From positions 62,001 to 126,000 of the forward strand of contig BAAHQB010000094.1 in assembly GCA_054601695.1 (NCBI GenBank): a DNA stretch of 64,000 bases, given 5' to 3'. Made by a program: the position numbers and the translations under genes. Shown here in pieces: positions 1 through 64,000 of this stretch (the stretch's first letter is position 1; every line of letters starts with the position of its first letter). The notes beneath the pieces were generated by a model. That model was not told the DNA's origin. It saw only the letters and a program-made list of their open reading frames with translations, and made no database searches. Origin of the DNA: Amorphochlora amoebiformis. Taxonomy: Eukaryota; Cercozoa; Chlorarachniophyceae.

Positions 1-300
1 CGCACATCTCCTTTACCGCACGGTAGTGGTTGCAACCCTTGCCAGGAGACAAAGACGATCGGGTGGCCATTCCGATCGTCTACTCTTCGAGACTCTCGAG
101 ATATTATTTCGTCTACTCCTTTGAAACTCTTGAGATTTTCGGCTTCCTTTCGGGGATTCATGGGGATCCCCGGAGCCCCGGGACACGTGCCCCCGGTCGT
201 TTACCGAATGCAGCTGGGCTCGCATGTTTAAACTCATATACAATGTCTGACGGTGATAGATACTGAGACATCGACTCTGAAACTTCAACTATTTGTCCGC
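1..300. other. GC-richer block of unknown content
   Basis: Ordinary-complexity sequence with overlapping open frames on both strands (about 80-90 residues each) and no recognisable motif. It could be the edge of a neighbouring gene. Bases 300-1105 are AT-rich with two (TA)n runs near 833-897 and hold nothing I recognise. Confidence 0.2.
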
Positions 301-825
301 GGTGACCCATTACTTAAATTACGTATATTCTGATTAATATTTATGAATAATCGTGTGTTCTGATTAATATTGATGAATGTTATTGAGAGTACAAGTTAGA
401 TGTACATGTAAAATTAGCTGCTAGTAGAAAAATTTGTCTACAATCTACAATTGTCTCCACGTGCCGCAGTGTATTCACGGTGTATAATTCAATATATCAT
501 TGATTTAGTACATTGTGCAAATTGTATATTTTTTGTAATATTTCACATGTATTTGCAACTTGACGTCGACACGGTTCAACTTACGATACTAAAAAACTTT
601 TTTAATGGTTTACAATAATTAAAGACTCAACCGATTCATAATTATAAATTACTAAGAAATTGAGTACAAATTTCTTGAAATATTTTAATTTTCAATTAAT
701 TACAATGATCCACGGTATCAATATTAGACTAATCATAATAATGACCATACATGTATTAGCCTACCAAGCATTGAAACTGATATGTAAATCAGTAGTTAGT
801 ACCATGCGGTGACGGTATCTAGGGT

Positions 826-857
<32 letters not shown>

Positions 858-860
858 CTA

Positions 861-899
<39 letters not shown>

Positions 900-1105
900 T
901 CACTAGCTCCAGTACTAGTACTAGTAGTAATAGCTATAGACTCAATCTAGCCAGTCAAAGATAGTCAAAATTTCCAAGAACGTTCGGATATTTTCTAGAT
1001 TTTAGGCCTCTGATAATAATTAGGTAAAAGATCGATACAGCCTGGTGTATCAGGTGACTATTAACAACTTAAGATTATCTTAACTCGGATTCGACTGTAA
1101 GAGTT

Positions 1106-12001
<10,896 letters not shown>

Positions 12002-12056
12002 TTTGTCAGGAGAACATGACGAGTGCTGCGATCGGAATCTAAACCTGGGTTCCGCA

Positions 12057-12263
12057 ATGGGGACCCAGGCTTCCTGGTTGGTCGGTGTCTTCGGTGTGAT
12101 AATCGCTATAATCTTTGGGATAAAGTCCAGACAAGCCGATGGACGGGGGGAGAGAGGGGTTTCAATGGGAGAGATTGAAGGAAGGAATTACCTGCAGCAC
12201 GGGAAGGAGGAGGTGCGACGTGGCGTTGAGATTCCCAGGTCTGGAACGGAAGAAGGGTTTTAG
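12057..12263 (+). CDS. Small open frame with one membrane segment, doubtful
   Basis: An ATG-led frame of 68 residues begins MGTQASWLVGVFGVIIAIIF, one clear hydrophobic helix, followed by a charged tail. It lies only 55 bases from the start codon of the tRNase Z-like gene on the other strand, so it may be a tiny gene sharing a promoter, an exon of something larger, or chance. No family is recognised. Confidence 0.25.
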   Translation: MGTQASWLVGVFGVIIAIIFGIKSRQADGRGERGVSMGEIEGRNYLQHGKEEVRRGVEIPRSGTEEGF

Positions 12264-12983
12264 CGTCTGACATGTTCTACAAATCACGTAGACTGACTCT
12301 CGAGCAGTACGAATCGAGGTATGATCAGGTTACCGTCACTTGAAGCCCAACACGCAAACCCAAACCTCATAATTCCAAAGCCCAAACTCCCAAACCCCCA
12401 AAACCCCAGCCGCCAAGTCGATTTGACCCAAATCAACTGGAAGAGTAACCTTAGGTGTCATTTCCCCCGCATCCAGTAGTAATCACTGGTGCTCTAGACA
12501 CATGGCATGCGCTCAAACGGTAGCGCTAAACCTGGACCTCGATCCAAACCCCCAGAGGAACCCAAACTCAAACCTCATCCGCGTTTCCAAGCCCGAATAC
12601 TCAGCCTTAATTCGCTTACTCCACATGTTTATCCACACTGATCCTAACTCTATAACAGCTCTGTCTAACCCTAAGCCTTTTCTCACCCGACTGTACGTGT
12701 AATCTCGAGTTGAATGCAGATGGAAGAGAATAGGCCGATTAGTAGACCTATACCCACAAGCCGTCGCAGAATTCTACCCTACCAATATGCTCACGTCGGC
12801 TCAACCTAATCCTAACCCAACCTAACACAAACCACACATCATTCTCACCGCTAACGCTGGGTATATGTGTAGCCTTACCCTATAAACATGTCATCTCACT
12901 TAATCGCCTAACTATGTCATGAGAGGTTAGCATTAGAATTAGCCGCACCAAAAGCAGAGCATAAGATATCTGAAATATATATG

Positions 12984-13015
<32 letters not shown>

Positions 13016-13204
13016 TATCCACTTTATATACTCTATTCAGACACGTTCCGCCGTACCTGACGCAGATAGAGCGGGGGATCTTTGAGCTCCGGCGGTATTA
13101 TTCCAGGAAATTTCGCGAAAAACACCCCGAGACCAAGTAAACAATAAACCCGGAGAGGCTTTGTTCGTGTGTGAGAGAGGGCACTTGAGGTATAATGATA
13201 GATA

Positions 13205-13372
13205 CATAGGAAAGAACAGAGGGAGAGAGAGACGGAGGAAGGGAAGAGAGAGAGACGAAAAGAGAGGGAGTGAGGAGAGAGGGAGGGAGGAGAGAGAGAG
13301 AGAGAGGAAGGAGAGGGAGAGGAAAGGGAGAGAGGAGAGAAGAAGAGAAGGGAAATATGGAAAGAAGAAAGG
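13205..13372. repeat. Purine-rich (GA) tract
   Basis: GAGAGGGA-type imperfect repeats over about 170 bases on the plus strand. Confidence 0.9.
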
Positions 13373-13384
13373 GTTTGTTCACAC

Positions 13385-13625
13385 ATCTATTGATGTAAAT
13401 AGGTTCCCCATAGACTGGACACCAATAGATGTAAATACGTTTTTTTGCTATATGTTGTACTCACACATAGGTTCCTATTGATTGGACACCAATAGATGTA
13501 AATAGGTTTGGTATCTGTTGGACCCACACGTGTGCTGATGTACATAGGTTTCCAATATATTGGACACCAATAGATGTAATGTGTTGATGTACATAGGTTT
13601 CCTATAGATTGGAAAGCAATCAAAG
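13385..13625. repeat. Minisatellite with ACACCAATAGATGTAAATAGGTTT units
   Basis: Five to six irregular copies of a 30-45 base unit built on TTGGACACCAATAGATGTAAA and GTTGATGTACATAGGTTTCC. Confidence 0.8.
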
Positions 13626-13679
13626 GTATCCATACTATTGTACACAATGCAACGTATATGTAAACACACACATACACAC

Positions 13680-13710
<31 letters not shown>

Positions 13711-13813
13711 ATATATATATATATATATTTATACACACATATATACACTTACATACACATATATATATAGATGCTATATATTATATATATATATATATAT
13801 ACATATATTTACG

Positions 13814-13857
<44 letters not shown>

Positions 13858-14039
13858 TATAGGGAGATACCTTCACATCCAAATCAGCCCAGAAATGTGG
13901 TACTATTGGCGTCGTAACATGTGCACATCTATACACTAGTATATTTAACTGTATGCTTGTATCACCATACGAATATATAATCTTACGCCTACGCCATCAC
14001 ACAATGTCACACTTATATGTAATTGTAGGCTTATATCAT

Positions 14040-14345
14040 GCACAAAAGTATGTAATTGTACGTTTGCATCAACTATTAGGCATGTAAATGTATGTTTGTA
14101 TTAACGATGAGGCATGTAAATGTATGTTTGTATCAACAATTATGCATGTAATATATGTTTGCATCAATAGTGACGTATGTAAATGCACATTTACATAAAC
14201 AGTCATGCACGTAAATGCATATTTGCATAAACAGTCATGTATGCAAATGTATGTTTGCATTAACAGTATTGTTGGGAGATATATGTTCGCATCAACACTT
14301 GCAACAGTAATGTATGTCATTGTACGTATTTAGCAACAGTTATGT
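14040..14345. repeat. Minisatellite with ATGTAAATGTATGTTTGCATCAAC units
   Basis: About nine diverged copies of a 30-36 base unit, followed at 14385-14510 by a separate short repeat of GGTTAGGGATAGCTTTGTA type. Confidence 0.8.
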
Positions 14346-14564
14346 ATGTATCTTAAAAACAAGCTCCGTCGTAGTAGCTTAGGGGATAGCTTTGTACTAA
14401 TATACAGGTTAGGGGTTAGGGATAGCTTTGTATTAGTGTACAGGTTAGGGATACGGGATAGTGTATAGGTTAGAATAGTTTTGTACTAGTATACTGGTTA
14501 GGCCATAACTTAACAGTAGTCTATGGGCGTGACACGTAGGTATCTGTCTTCGTATACATATATG

Positions 14565-14642
<78 letters not shown>

Positions 14643-14647
14643 TATAG

Positions 14648-14679
<32 letters not shown>

Positions 14680-14741
14680 TGTACTAAAGAGATCCACTAA
14701 TCTCTAGTCTAAAGTATGCTACTTATAACAATGCATTAGCA

Positions 14742-14820
<79 letters not shown>

Positions 14821-15502
14821 ATATATATATACATATATATATTTCTATATCCACATAGAAAACCTTATACAGACTACACATATATACAGGTCCCATTCCG
14901 AAAATGAGGAAGATATCAGTCAAGAGCGTCCAGATATCCTCCATGTCATGCTCTTTTAGAAAAAATAACAGCAAAAAACGAGAAAGAGATTGAAAAATCC
15001 GAGGATTCGAACCTCGAACCCGACCTCGAATTTCGACCTCTAATTATTCCGATTTCGATTCTATCCGTCTATTCACAGACCGAACACCTGAAATTCTCTC
15101 GTTTTCCTGTTTACGTATCGCTGGATATGTATTTATCTCAATTCTCTGATCCAAATATCTTTTTCTCCCTATTTATCTTTACCTCTTGCTTGAGTGCCAA
15201 ATTCCGTAAGAGTAAACGCAATAAGCAGGGAGATGGCTGGATGGATACTTGCTTGCCCGACTCAGAGGTATCATTCATGTGTGTGTATTAACTTAATATA
15301 CCTATACGTAAATAATATATATATATATATATATATACCTACAGAGGCTATATATTCATGTTGTTTAATGTAAAGATTTTAAACATATACAAACATATAC
15401 ATAATTTTAATACATATACGAATGTGTATAGGGTCTAAAGTCGGAGTTCCATATTAAAACGCACTGGAAAGTTGTTTTTGTTGGGACTAGAGGTATGTAC
15501 CC

Positions 15503-15592
<90 letters not shown>

Positions 15593-15755
15593 AATATATA
15601 TATATATATATAAATATTATATATATAAATATATATATATATATATTTGTATATATATGTATATATATATTTGCGCACATATATTGAAACGCATTGGAAG
15701 GTTGTGTTTGTTGGATCTAGAGGTATGTACCCAAATATATACATATGCGTATATG

Positions 15756-15807
<52 letters not shown>

Positions 15808-16056
15808 CATATATACATACATATGTGTGTGTGTATTAATGCATATATTGATCGATATATATATATATATATATATATATCTATATAAATATATACGTTA
15901 TTCATGTATAAAATATGACATTATATACACATACATATATATATATATATATATAAATGTGTGTGTGTGTATATATACATATATAAATATATATATATAT
16001 ATATATATCTACTGTAGTATAAGAATATGAATATTTACAAACACATATCAACCTAT

Positions 16057-16116
<60 letters not shown>

Positions 16117-16158
16117 ATTTATATACATTTACACATGTATATGTGTACACATGCGTAT

Positions 16159-16220
<62 letters not shown>

Positions 16221-17301
16221 GCAGGATCCGGCATGTTCAACCACAGTGACTCTCTCCTAACATCTTCCTATCACGGTCATTTTAACCAAACCACCACCCC
16301 GAAACTCAACCCCAATCTCATTCGAAATTCCAACCCAAAACCCACTTCCAACACCCCTAAACACCAGCATATCTCAACCCAAACTCCAGCCCACATACGC
16401 GGTTCGAAATGGTGGTATGTGTGCTCCCCCAAACTCCAAGCCGTACCCTCTTGTTATGAGTCCGTTGTGTCCCCAGGAGAGGTTACCCTTAACCGTAACC
16501 CTAACCCGAACCCTAAGCTAAATCCTAGGCGCACCCCAGGTCCTTTTGTATGGGTCTGGATGGACGCATGAGACGCAAAACCTCAATAACCCGACGATTA
16601 CCGGTATCCCGGTTGCCAACTCTAAAATATACAATCTCTAATCCCAAGCTCCCTGACCGCTGACCTGACCTTCACCCTATCTCGAAAAGTGACCGGGACA
16701 CGTGTCGACGCACACAATTTCAAATCGGTGGCAAGCCGGCTGTATCACGAGTGTGCGACGGGGGAGGTAGTAGGGTTAGTGCAAAGGTGGATTAGAGGGT
16801 TATGGATCGACTGAGCTCTAGCCTTGATGGATGGAGGGAGAGTTCTAGGTTAGGTTGGTTGGCTCCTGAGGAGGGAAGGTTGTTCTCCACTTCAACAGCA
16901 TCATCAGAATCGATCTTAGCATCCATATTCATATAAATGTACTAAGTTATATAAATGGGATCGGCTTGAGGTTTGGATAGGGATTCAGAGTAGGCAGAGG
17001 GGATATGATATGAGCTAGTGTTGAGTATTCTATTCGATTGAGTTTTTGACTTGTGTTCTGCTGAAAGCTCGGGTTGGGATTCTCTTCAGAGCTATGCGAT
17101 GCATTGGATCACTGTTATGTCCGCTGGTTGGAAACCTTTGGAGGGGGTATGTTGAATAGTGTTAATCTCTTGTTAATATGCTCGATATCATAGTACTAGT
17201 GAAATGTGAATGCCACGATACTGTATTTTTCACGTAGTTTTTGAATACTGTTTTGTAATATATGCATGAATGCATATACATGTATGTATATACCATTCAT
17301 G

Positions 17302-17406
<105 letters not shown>

Positions 17407-18279
17407 TTAAGTGATCTTCCTCCATAGCCATCCGCATAGGCTCGTAGCTTTAACACACACCATGATATCAGTAAGCAAGGCTGAAAGACGCAAGCATCGG
17501 TCCTGGAGACAAGTGTCAAGCGCTTCGATCATAGCTCAGCGCGAAGCGCAATCTCCTAACCTCAACAACTACAACAACGGAAAGAACATTATCATTGGAT
17601 AGATCCCGACTAGTAGCTTGTGACTTTGTGACTCTAGTAATTGATAAATCTAGTAAATTCAGAAATTCCAATTTGTCTTCAGGGTGAAAAAAATAAACTA
17701 GGTAAATTCTCATCTTTAATTGCTGGTATATACCAGATATAGCTAGCATATCATCAAGATTAAAAATCTAGAAGATCACCGTGTCTAGCGCTAGTAGCGT
17801 GACTGGCACAGACCTCATCATGACTGCATGATTTTACATGCCGGATTCCCGATATGGATCGATTAGAACTGGAATCATTGCACTGGCATATGCATATCAG
17901 AGACGAGAGGTGCTAGCTCTAATCTAGCTAGTAACTACCACGTGTGATGGCACGCGTGCTTGATGGATACGAGACCTGAATCGTAGTGCTAGTTCTACAT
18001 GTACTGAAGTTCTAGTCGGACAGTGTTGTGAGCCTAGCACGTGATCGATTAATTGTCAAATACTCGGTATCGATATCGGGATGAATTCACTGCGGCCAAA
18101 GAATATTTATGTAATGACAGTACTATGGTACATGTATAACTAGGCTAGCTAATATACTAATAATAGTATACAATTGTAATTGATACGTATCAACAGATCA
18201 ATATTATGACGAATTAGTACAGGTGATCGCCATTGTGACGGACCCGCAGTGAGCGTAGCTTCCGCCTCAGTCAACACTC

Positions 18280-18555
18280 ATGCAATGGATTGCACTTCAC
18301 AAACGCATGAATTGGACAAACACTCTATTGCACGGCCAGCAATCTCGATACCTGGCCACTTGCGAAGCAACAAAATTGCGATATGAGGATTTAGCTGTCG
18401 CGCCTTCGTTTCCAGAGAAAGCGAAATGCACATACGCACGTCGGGAACATTTAAAGCAGACACTCATTGGCGTCACAATTTCTACACAGCGAGCTACATA
18501 TCGTACCCACGTCCAGCGACTTGACCAACCGTTCGCTTTCGGATACCCTGGTTAA
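18280..18555 (+). CDS. Open frame of unknown status upstream of the receptor
   Basis: A 91-residue frame in DNA of normal complexity just before the receptor start, with no recognisable motif (for example TNTLLHGQQSRYLATCEATK). It could be an upstream exon or 5' leader of the receptor, a small gene, or chance. Confidence 0.2.
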   Translation: MQWIALHKRMNWTNTLLHGQQSRYLATCEATKLRYEDLAVAPSFPEKAKCTYARREHLKQTLIGVTISTQRATYRTHVQRLDQPFAFGYPG

Positions 18556-18675
18556 AGGGAGGTTGTCAAGTTTTTATTGGGAGAATTGTCCTAAAACAAT
18601 AAAGCAATCTTAAGCGCTTTCCTGCTGGGAGATTAGAGGGTTAAAACCAAATCGCTCAAGAATCGACTGTTTGGA

Positions 18676-44083
<25,408 letters not shown>

Positions 44084-44526
44084 GTTTGATTTATATTATC
44101 ACCAAAACCTAGAAAACCTGAAAATTAGTGTACATGTATATATCTAGTATCTAATGTCTAGAAAGTAATACCATCTTACCAGTACAAGTGAAAACTAGAC
44201 ATACTAGGCATGTGATGATCTATAGAGCATGACATATACTAGATATATATATATATATATATACATCTATTTAGATGTAAAAAACTCTAAATATACTGGA
44301 TATAGTAGTATGTCTGAACTATATCTCAATTGTACGTCTTAGCGCTAGTCTAGCTGTCTACTAGTCTAGTCTAGTACACCCAGATCTTTAGATCTCGAAT
44401 TCTGGAACTATGATTAGTACTTGCGAAATTCATGATTCGATTCACAGGGGGCCAATCGCTGATTAGGACTTGTGAAGACGTGAAGAGTCAGCAATGTTAG
44501 CCTAGTGTAATAGCCTCCTATGATAT
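44084..44526. other. Short spacer between convergent receptor and AP-3 mu genes
   Basis: AT-rich, ordinary sequence with one short TA run (44241-44263). It must hold both 3' UTRs; no certain poly(A) signal was picked out and nothing else is seen. Confidence 0.5.
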
Positions 44527-54648
<10,122 letters not shown>

Positions 54649-54926
54649 CTTCGTGCAAGGATGACGAGGCCTCGTAGGGGTTCCACCTCCGGTCTGCCGA
54701 GGCCGATAAGCGAAGAATTAATTTATTATCTCCCGGTTTTCAACCGTTTGTGCCGGGGTTGCCATATTAAAACCGTCACAGGAATTGGGGGGTGAACTTA
54801 TCACCGATAGTATCGGGGGCTCGTGAGTGATCCGCGCCTAATATATCTCAAATTCTCAATTGTGGAACCACGCAGCAGGATGGTGTGCATCCTAATTTCT
54901 ACGACGACTCGGAGATTTGATGTGAT
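54649..54926. promoter_or_regulatory. Probable bidirectional promoter between AP-3 mu and the R-SNARE
   Basis: The two divergent start codons are 278 bases apart. The interval has ordinary complexity and no (TA)n tract, unlike nearly every other non-coding stretch nearby, which suggests constraint. I see no certain TATA box or named element. 5' UTRs must lie here too. Confidence 0.5.
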
Positions 54927-56084
54927 ATGTTTTATCAGTCCGGAAGAATCCAGTACTTGTGCGTGGGCAATTTGGAGGGTAAGAATCGGATTGAATCCCA
55001 AATTTTCTCTTTTCTAATCTGGGTATTTACAGGCGTTTTGGTGGCAAAGGAACTCGTGGATAAGGATGAAGATGAAGGCAAGGTAAACTTTTGGCCGGAT
55101 CACTTGAGAGATTCTGATTGTGCGTCATTTAGCTTTCCAAGTTCTGCTCGCGCATCTGCAAGCGAGGGCTCCACCTCAAAGAGAAGTCTGCACACAGAAC
55201 TCGACTACCAATGCATACTAATTCTTCCTTTAAATCTACAGAGAGAACATCCTCGAGTCTGCCGGTCAGAAGTACCTAGTCAAGCTCTCCAGGGAGGTTG
55301 CAAGCGCCCCCGCCGTTTTTATCTGTAAGTTCACGATGATGAAAACTTCAACGTCTACTAACGAAACATGTACTCAGGTGTGACCAAGAGTGCTAGTCTC
55401 AACGCTCGATCGGTTCTCGGTGACTTCAGCTCGCTTTTCTGGAAAGCATTAACTGATGATAGGTACCCTTAGTTCATAGAATATGACTGCGTCCACTAAT
55501 TATAATCTTTCAGTGACTTTCTAAACGCCAAAGAGGGATCTCTGAGCAAAAAATCGAAGACGGTCTTTGAAGAGCTGATCAAGAAGTAAAAAAAATCTAT
55601 TGCTTGTGTGTGACTCCCATCTGATGCTTTGTATTATCAGACATGGACCCGATAAAATAGCGGAAACAAAGGGGAAGGTAGCTCCAACTATCGCCGCCAC
55701 ATTATCCGTATGATCTTATCTGTTGGAACCTTCCAGATTGCTACGCTCAAAAACCAGATGGCCAAGAATATGGAGCAGCAATTGCAGAATATCGAGGATC
55801 TAGAGGATACTGAGAGCAGAGCCCGTACATATCACAACGAAGCTAATTAGTCAGTCACCCCCAATCAGAGTACAACCTCTGAGCTCTCTTCTCTGATATC
55901 TACAGGCGACCTTGAACAGGAGGGAGAATCATTTCAACAAACCGCTGTCGCTGTGAAGTGGAAAATGTGTTGGAAGAACGCCAAGTGGACCATCATTATC
56001 AGCACTACGGTTATCATTATCCTAATCATTATCATCGTCGTTGCTGTGTGCATCGTAAACCCTGATGCTTGCAAGTCCGAGTAA
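54927..56084 (+). CDS. Longin-domain R-SNARE, VAMP7-like
   Basis: Eight exons: 54927-54978, 55033-55082, 55246-55324, 55378-55462, 55514-55585, 55641-55677, 55737-55824, 55906-56084. They total 642 bases, 213 residues, close to VAMP7 (about 220). The N-terminus is a longin-like fold (IQYLCVGNLEGVLVAKEL, then AVFICVTKSASLNARSVL). Residues about 125-182 are a SNARE coiled coil (IATLKNQMAKNMEQQLQNIE onward) ending in KMCWKNAKW, the usual synaptobrevin juxtamembrane motif. Then comes one membrane anchor rich in Ile and Val and a short luminal tail. It would drive fusion on endosomes or lysosomes. At the ionic zero layer, where R-SNAREs carry Arg, my alignment gives Asn. Introns are short (42-163 bases) and nearly free of (TA)n. 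The acceptor of exon 3 and the donor at 55825 were chosen by frame. Confidence 0.9.
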
Positions 56085-56232
56085 GAATACGAGAATCAAC
56101 TTGGCGAGCGATACCGGTATTGTATCATTATTATTCATATACATATAAATATACAGGAATAGATATTTGTATATTAAATATATATATATATGATATATTT
56201 ATATATTTGTATATTTATATATTTATGTACAA

Positions 56233-56284
<52 letters not shown>

Positions 56285-56290
56285 ATATAA

Positions 56291-56325
<35 letters not shown>

Positions 56326-56372
56326 ATCTTCGTGAACGGCCATTATTTGGTGTGTACACCTCTTAATACTGG

Positions 56373-56443
<71 letters not shown>

Positions 56444-56511
56444 ATATAATACTATATATGTGTGTGTGTGTGTGTGTTCGTATATATAAATATATAAATA
56501 TATCATATACA

Positions 56512-56542
<31 letters not shown>

Positions 56543-57021
56543 TATATTTACCAAAGTACATACAGAGTGTTTACATGTAAAATACGTGTATTTGTTTCAT
56601 AGCACCAGCGTATCTATTCGAGAACGGGACGATTCTACTCTCTAAACATGTGCAGGTTGGTCGACAGTCAGACTCTTTCAGCAGGGAACTCCAACTTCCA
56701 CACTCTACGAATAATAATGCAAATTACAGATTTCCCTTTGGCTATGTGAACGTTGCTATACATTCACCAATCGCCCATAGGAATTAAGATAATTCCTATA
56801 TTTGCCACTGAATGTTCAACATTGATTTCCAATTGTATGTTATCAGCAATAGGTTTCCTCGATCACATATTTTCTAGATCTAAAGGATCTATCTGAATAT
56901 CAAAGTTAATTTGATTTAAATTTAAACTAGTTTCATAACGCACACACACGCATGCACACGCAGTATCTGGTATATCTCTATAGTATATAGTCTATAGTAT
57001 ATAGTAAATGTCTAGTATCTA

Positions 57022-57081
<60 letters not shown>

Positions 57082-57730
57082 TATAGTGTATATACTATAG
57101 TCTACTACAGATCTACCAGATCACTTGAAGATCTAGAAGATTAGCTCTAGATATATATACTACTAACTAGACTAAGTAGGGCTATACAAGTATTCAAGGT
57201 GGCCTAATTCGGAGTACATGTTTTTACTAGATGAGTACCTACCTCGCCGTGGTACGTAAGTACGTATACACTGTCTGGCCGATCGGATCATCGAGTCTCA
57301 ACGTACATTTCACGTTTACAACAGATATTCAATTCTATGAAGCTACTACTGACATACGTACGTACGGCCGCGGTATTTAAAATCAGCAAGTACATCTAGT
57401 ACATATACGTTGTATATACAACATCTAGAACATGTGCGCCTGATACGTACGCATACGTAGACTAATATAAATTACTAATTATAACATATGTCGTACGTAT
57501 CATGATTCATGATCTAGTGTATACGTACGCGTATGTATCGATATTCTATACTAGAGTCTAGCATAGTCTTATCATACGGTACTTGCAGCGTAAGCGTGCG
57601 TATCCTAGGTATCATATCTATTGACATCATTTGCTCTTTTAGGTTTTAACTGTAAAATAAAATAAAGCTCTCATTGTTGATGCATATGCAGTCATAGATG
57701 ATATAATGATATATACATGTGTATATACAA

Positions 57731-57801
<71 letters not shown>

Positions 57802-58077
57802 TATATATATCCCTAGAATCTAGGTAATATCTAGAATAATAATATAGAACATGTACTGCAGTCTTGACTGTGATGTCTACGATGTAATAGCTTCTAGAGA
57901 CTCTATTCTAACAGACCGACCAATGACCATTAAAACGTTATATTTATGATAAATCGTGTGCCATACACTAGCCTCGACCTGCGCACCGAGAGTCTCTAGA
58001 GTCTAGCATTAGAGAGAGTCTATACGTACTCCAGATCCTAGAAATATACGCATGCCAGCGGCCAGCAGCAAGCTTGG
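56085..58077. other. Spacer between convergent R-SNARE and gene E
   Basis: It holds (TA)n runs (56237-56330, 56380-56440, 56505-56545, 57025-57080, 57735-57800), a small inverted segment near 56275-56470 where GTGTATATAATACTATAT occurs twice, and AT-rich sequence with many CTAG and TACGTA motifs at 56950-57960. No gene is recognised. Confidence 0.5.
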
Positions 58078-63520
<5,443 letters not shown>

Positions 63521-63535
63521 CTAGCTTAAACCACG

Positions 63536-63597
<62 letters not shown>

Positions 63598-63863
63598 TAT
63601 AGACGTATGTCTCCCCTGCGTGTGTCTGATACGTACCCAACCAAATGGAAGCGATAGTGAAATAGACGCGAAAAGAGGGGGGAGAGATATGGAAAAATGA
63701 AAAAAAAATAGAACAAAATTACAAGACAAAGGGGAGATATGTGAAATTATGAAACTAGATATAATATATATATATATATATATATAATATATATATATAT
63801 ATTATATATATATATATTATATATACATATGTATTATTACTTTCTCTGTGTCTTTGAAAATAG

Positions 63864-63916
<53 letters not shown>

Positions 63917-64000
63917 TATATACATACATATTTTTACATATACATATATATATATATATATATTATTACTTTCTCTGTTTCTTTCCCTTGGCCTGATCTG
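63521..64000. other. Right edge: intronic or upstream sequence of gene E
   Basis: (TA)n runs at 63540-63600, 63765-63830 and 63870-63915 with ordinary sequence between. A TTATTACTTTCTCTGT segment occurs twice (63833 and 63962), again beside (TA)n. No exon could be joined to the 63520-63461 exon. Confidence 0.4.

Noticed and set aside
14995-15030. tRNA-like T-arm (GAGGATTCGAACCTC)
   Set aside because: No acceptor stem, anticodon arm or D arm could be found on either strand; it is a short palindrome-like match only.

Overview
The window is nuclear DNA of a eukaryote, most likely a unicellular or protist-like lineage that I cannot name. The evidence is five multi-exon genes with GT-AG introns, TTAGGG-type repeats, exons of about 50% GC with many C-ending codons, and introns and spacers filled with (TA)n microsatellites and minisatellites. 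Most long open frames here are (TA)n translating as Tyr/Ile strings and are not genes. I assembled the genes by eye, joining blocks of normal complexity with AG/GT edges and checking that codon phases agree.

Layout, left to right: (A) minus, about 1106-12001, a tRNase Z (ELAC)-like metallo-beta-lactamase-fold protein with an N-terminal signal-like peptide and lost metal-binding motifs. 12-18.6 kb is a gene-poor spacer with minisatellites. (B) plus, 18676-44083, a receptor of about 1869 residues in about 34 exons: signal peptide, NHL repeats, Ser/Thr/Pro stalk, REJ region, GPS cleavage motif, seven membrane segments, cytoplasmic tail. (C) minus, 44527-54648, AP-3 complex mu subunit, 15 exons with every phase matching and a predicted 418 residues. 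(D) plus, 54927-56084, a VAMP7-like longin R-SNARE of 213 residues in 8 exons, head-to-head with C. (E) minus, 58078 to at least 63520, the C-terminal part of an unrecognised basic Ser-rich protein (11 exons visible).

C and D make a functional pair: AP-3 sorts VAMP7-type SNAREs to endolysosomes, and the two start codons lie 278 bp apart across a probable shared promoter.

The most unusual signal is at the exon edges. At least eight exons in genes B, C and E have their own splice-junction sequence (exon end plus intron start, or intron end plus exon start) tandemly copied into the neighbouring intron, with copies separated by (TA)n. The largest case is about 30 copies over 1.1 kb beside an AP-3 mu exon, nearly all keeping the 5' splice site. 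Several other introns carry minisatellites or telomere-like repeats starting within about 15 bases of the donor. I have not seen this described as a recurrent property of one locus.
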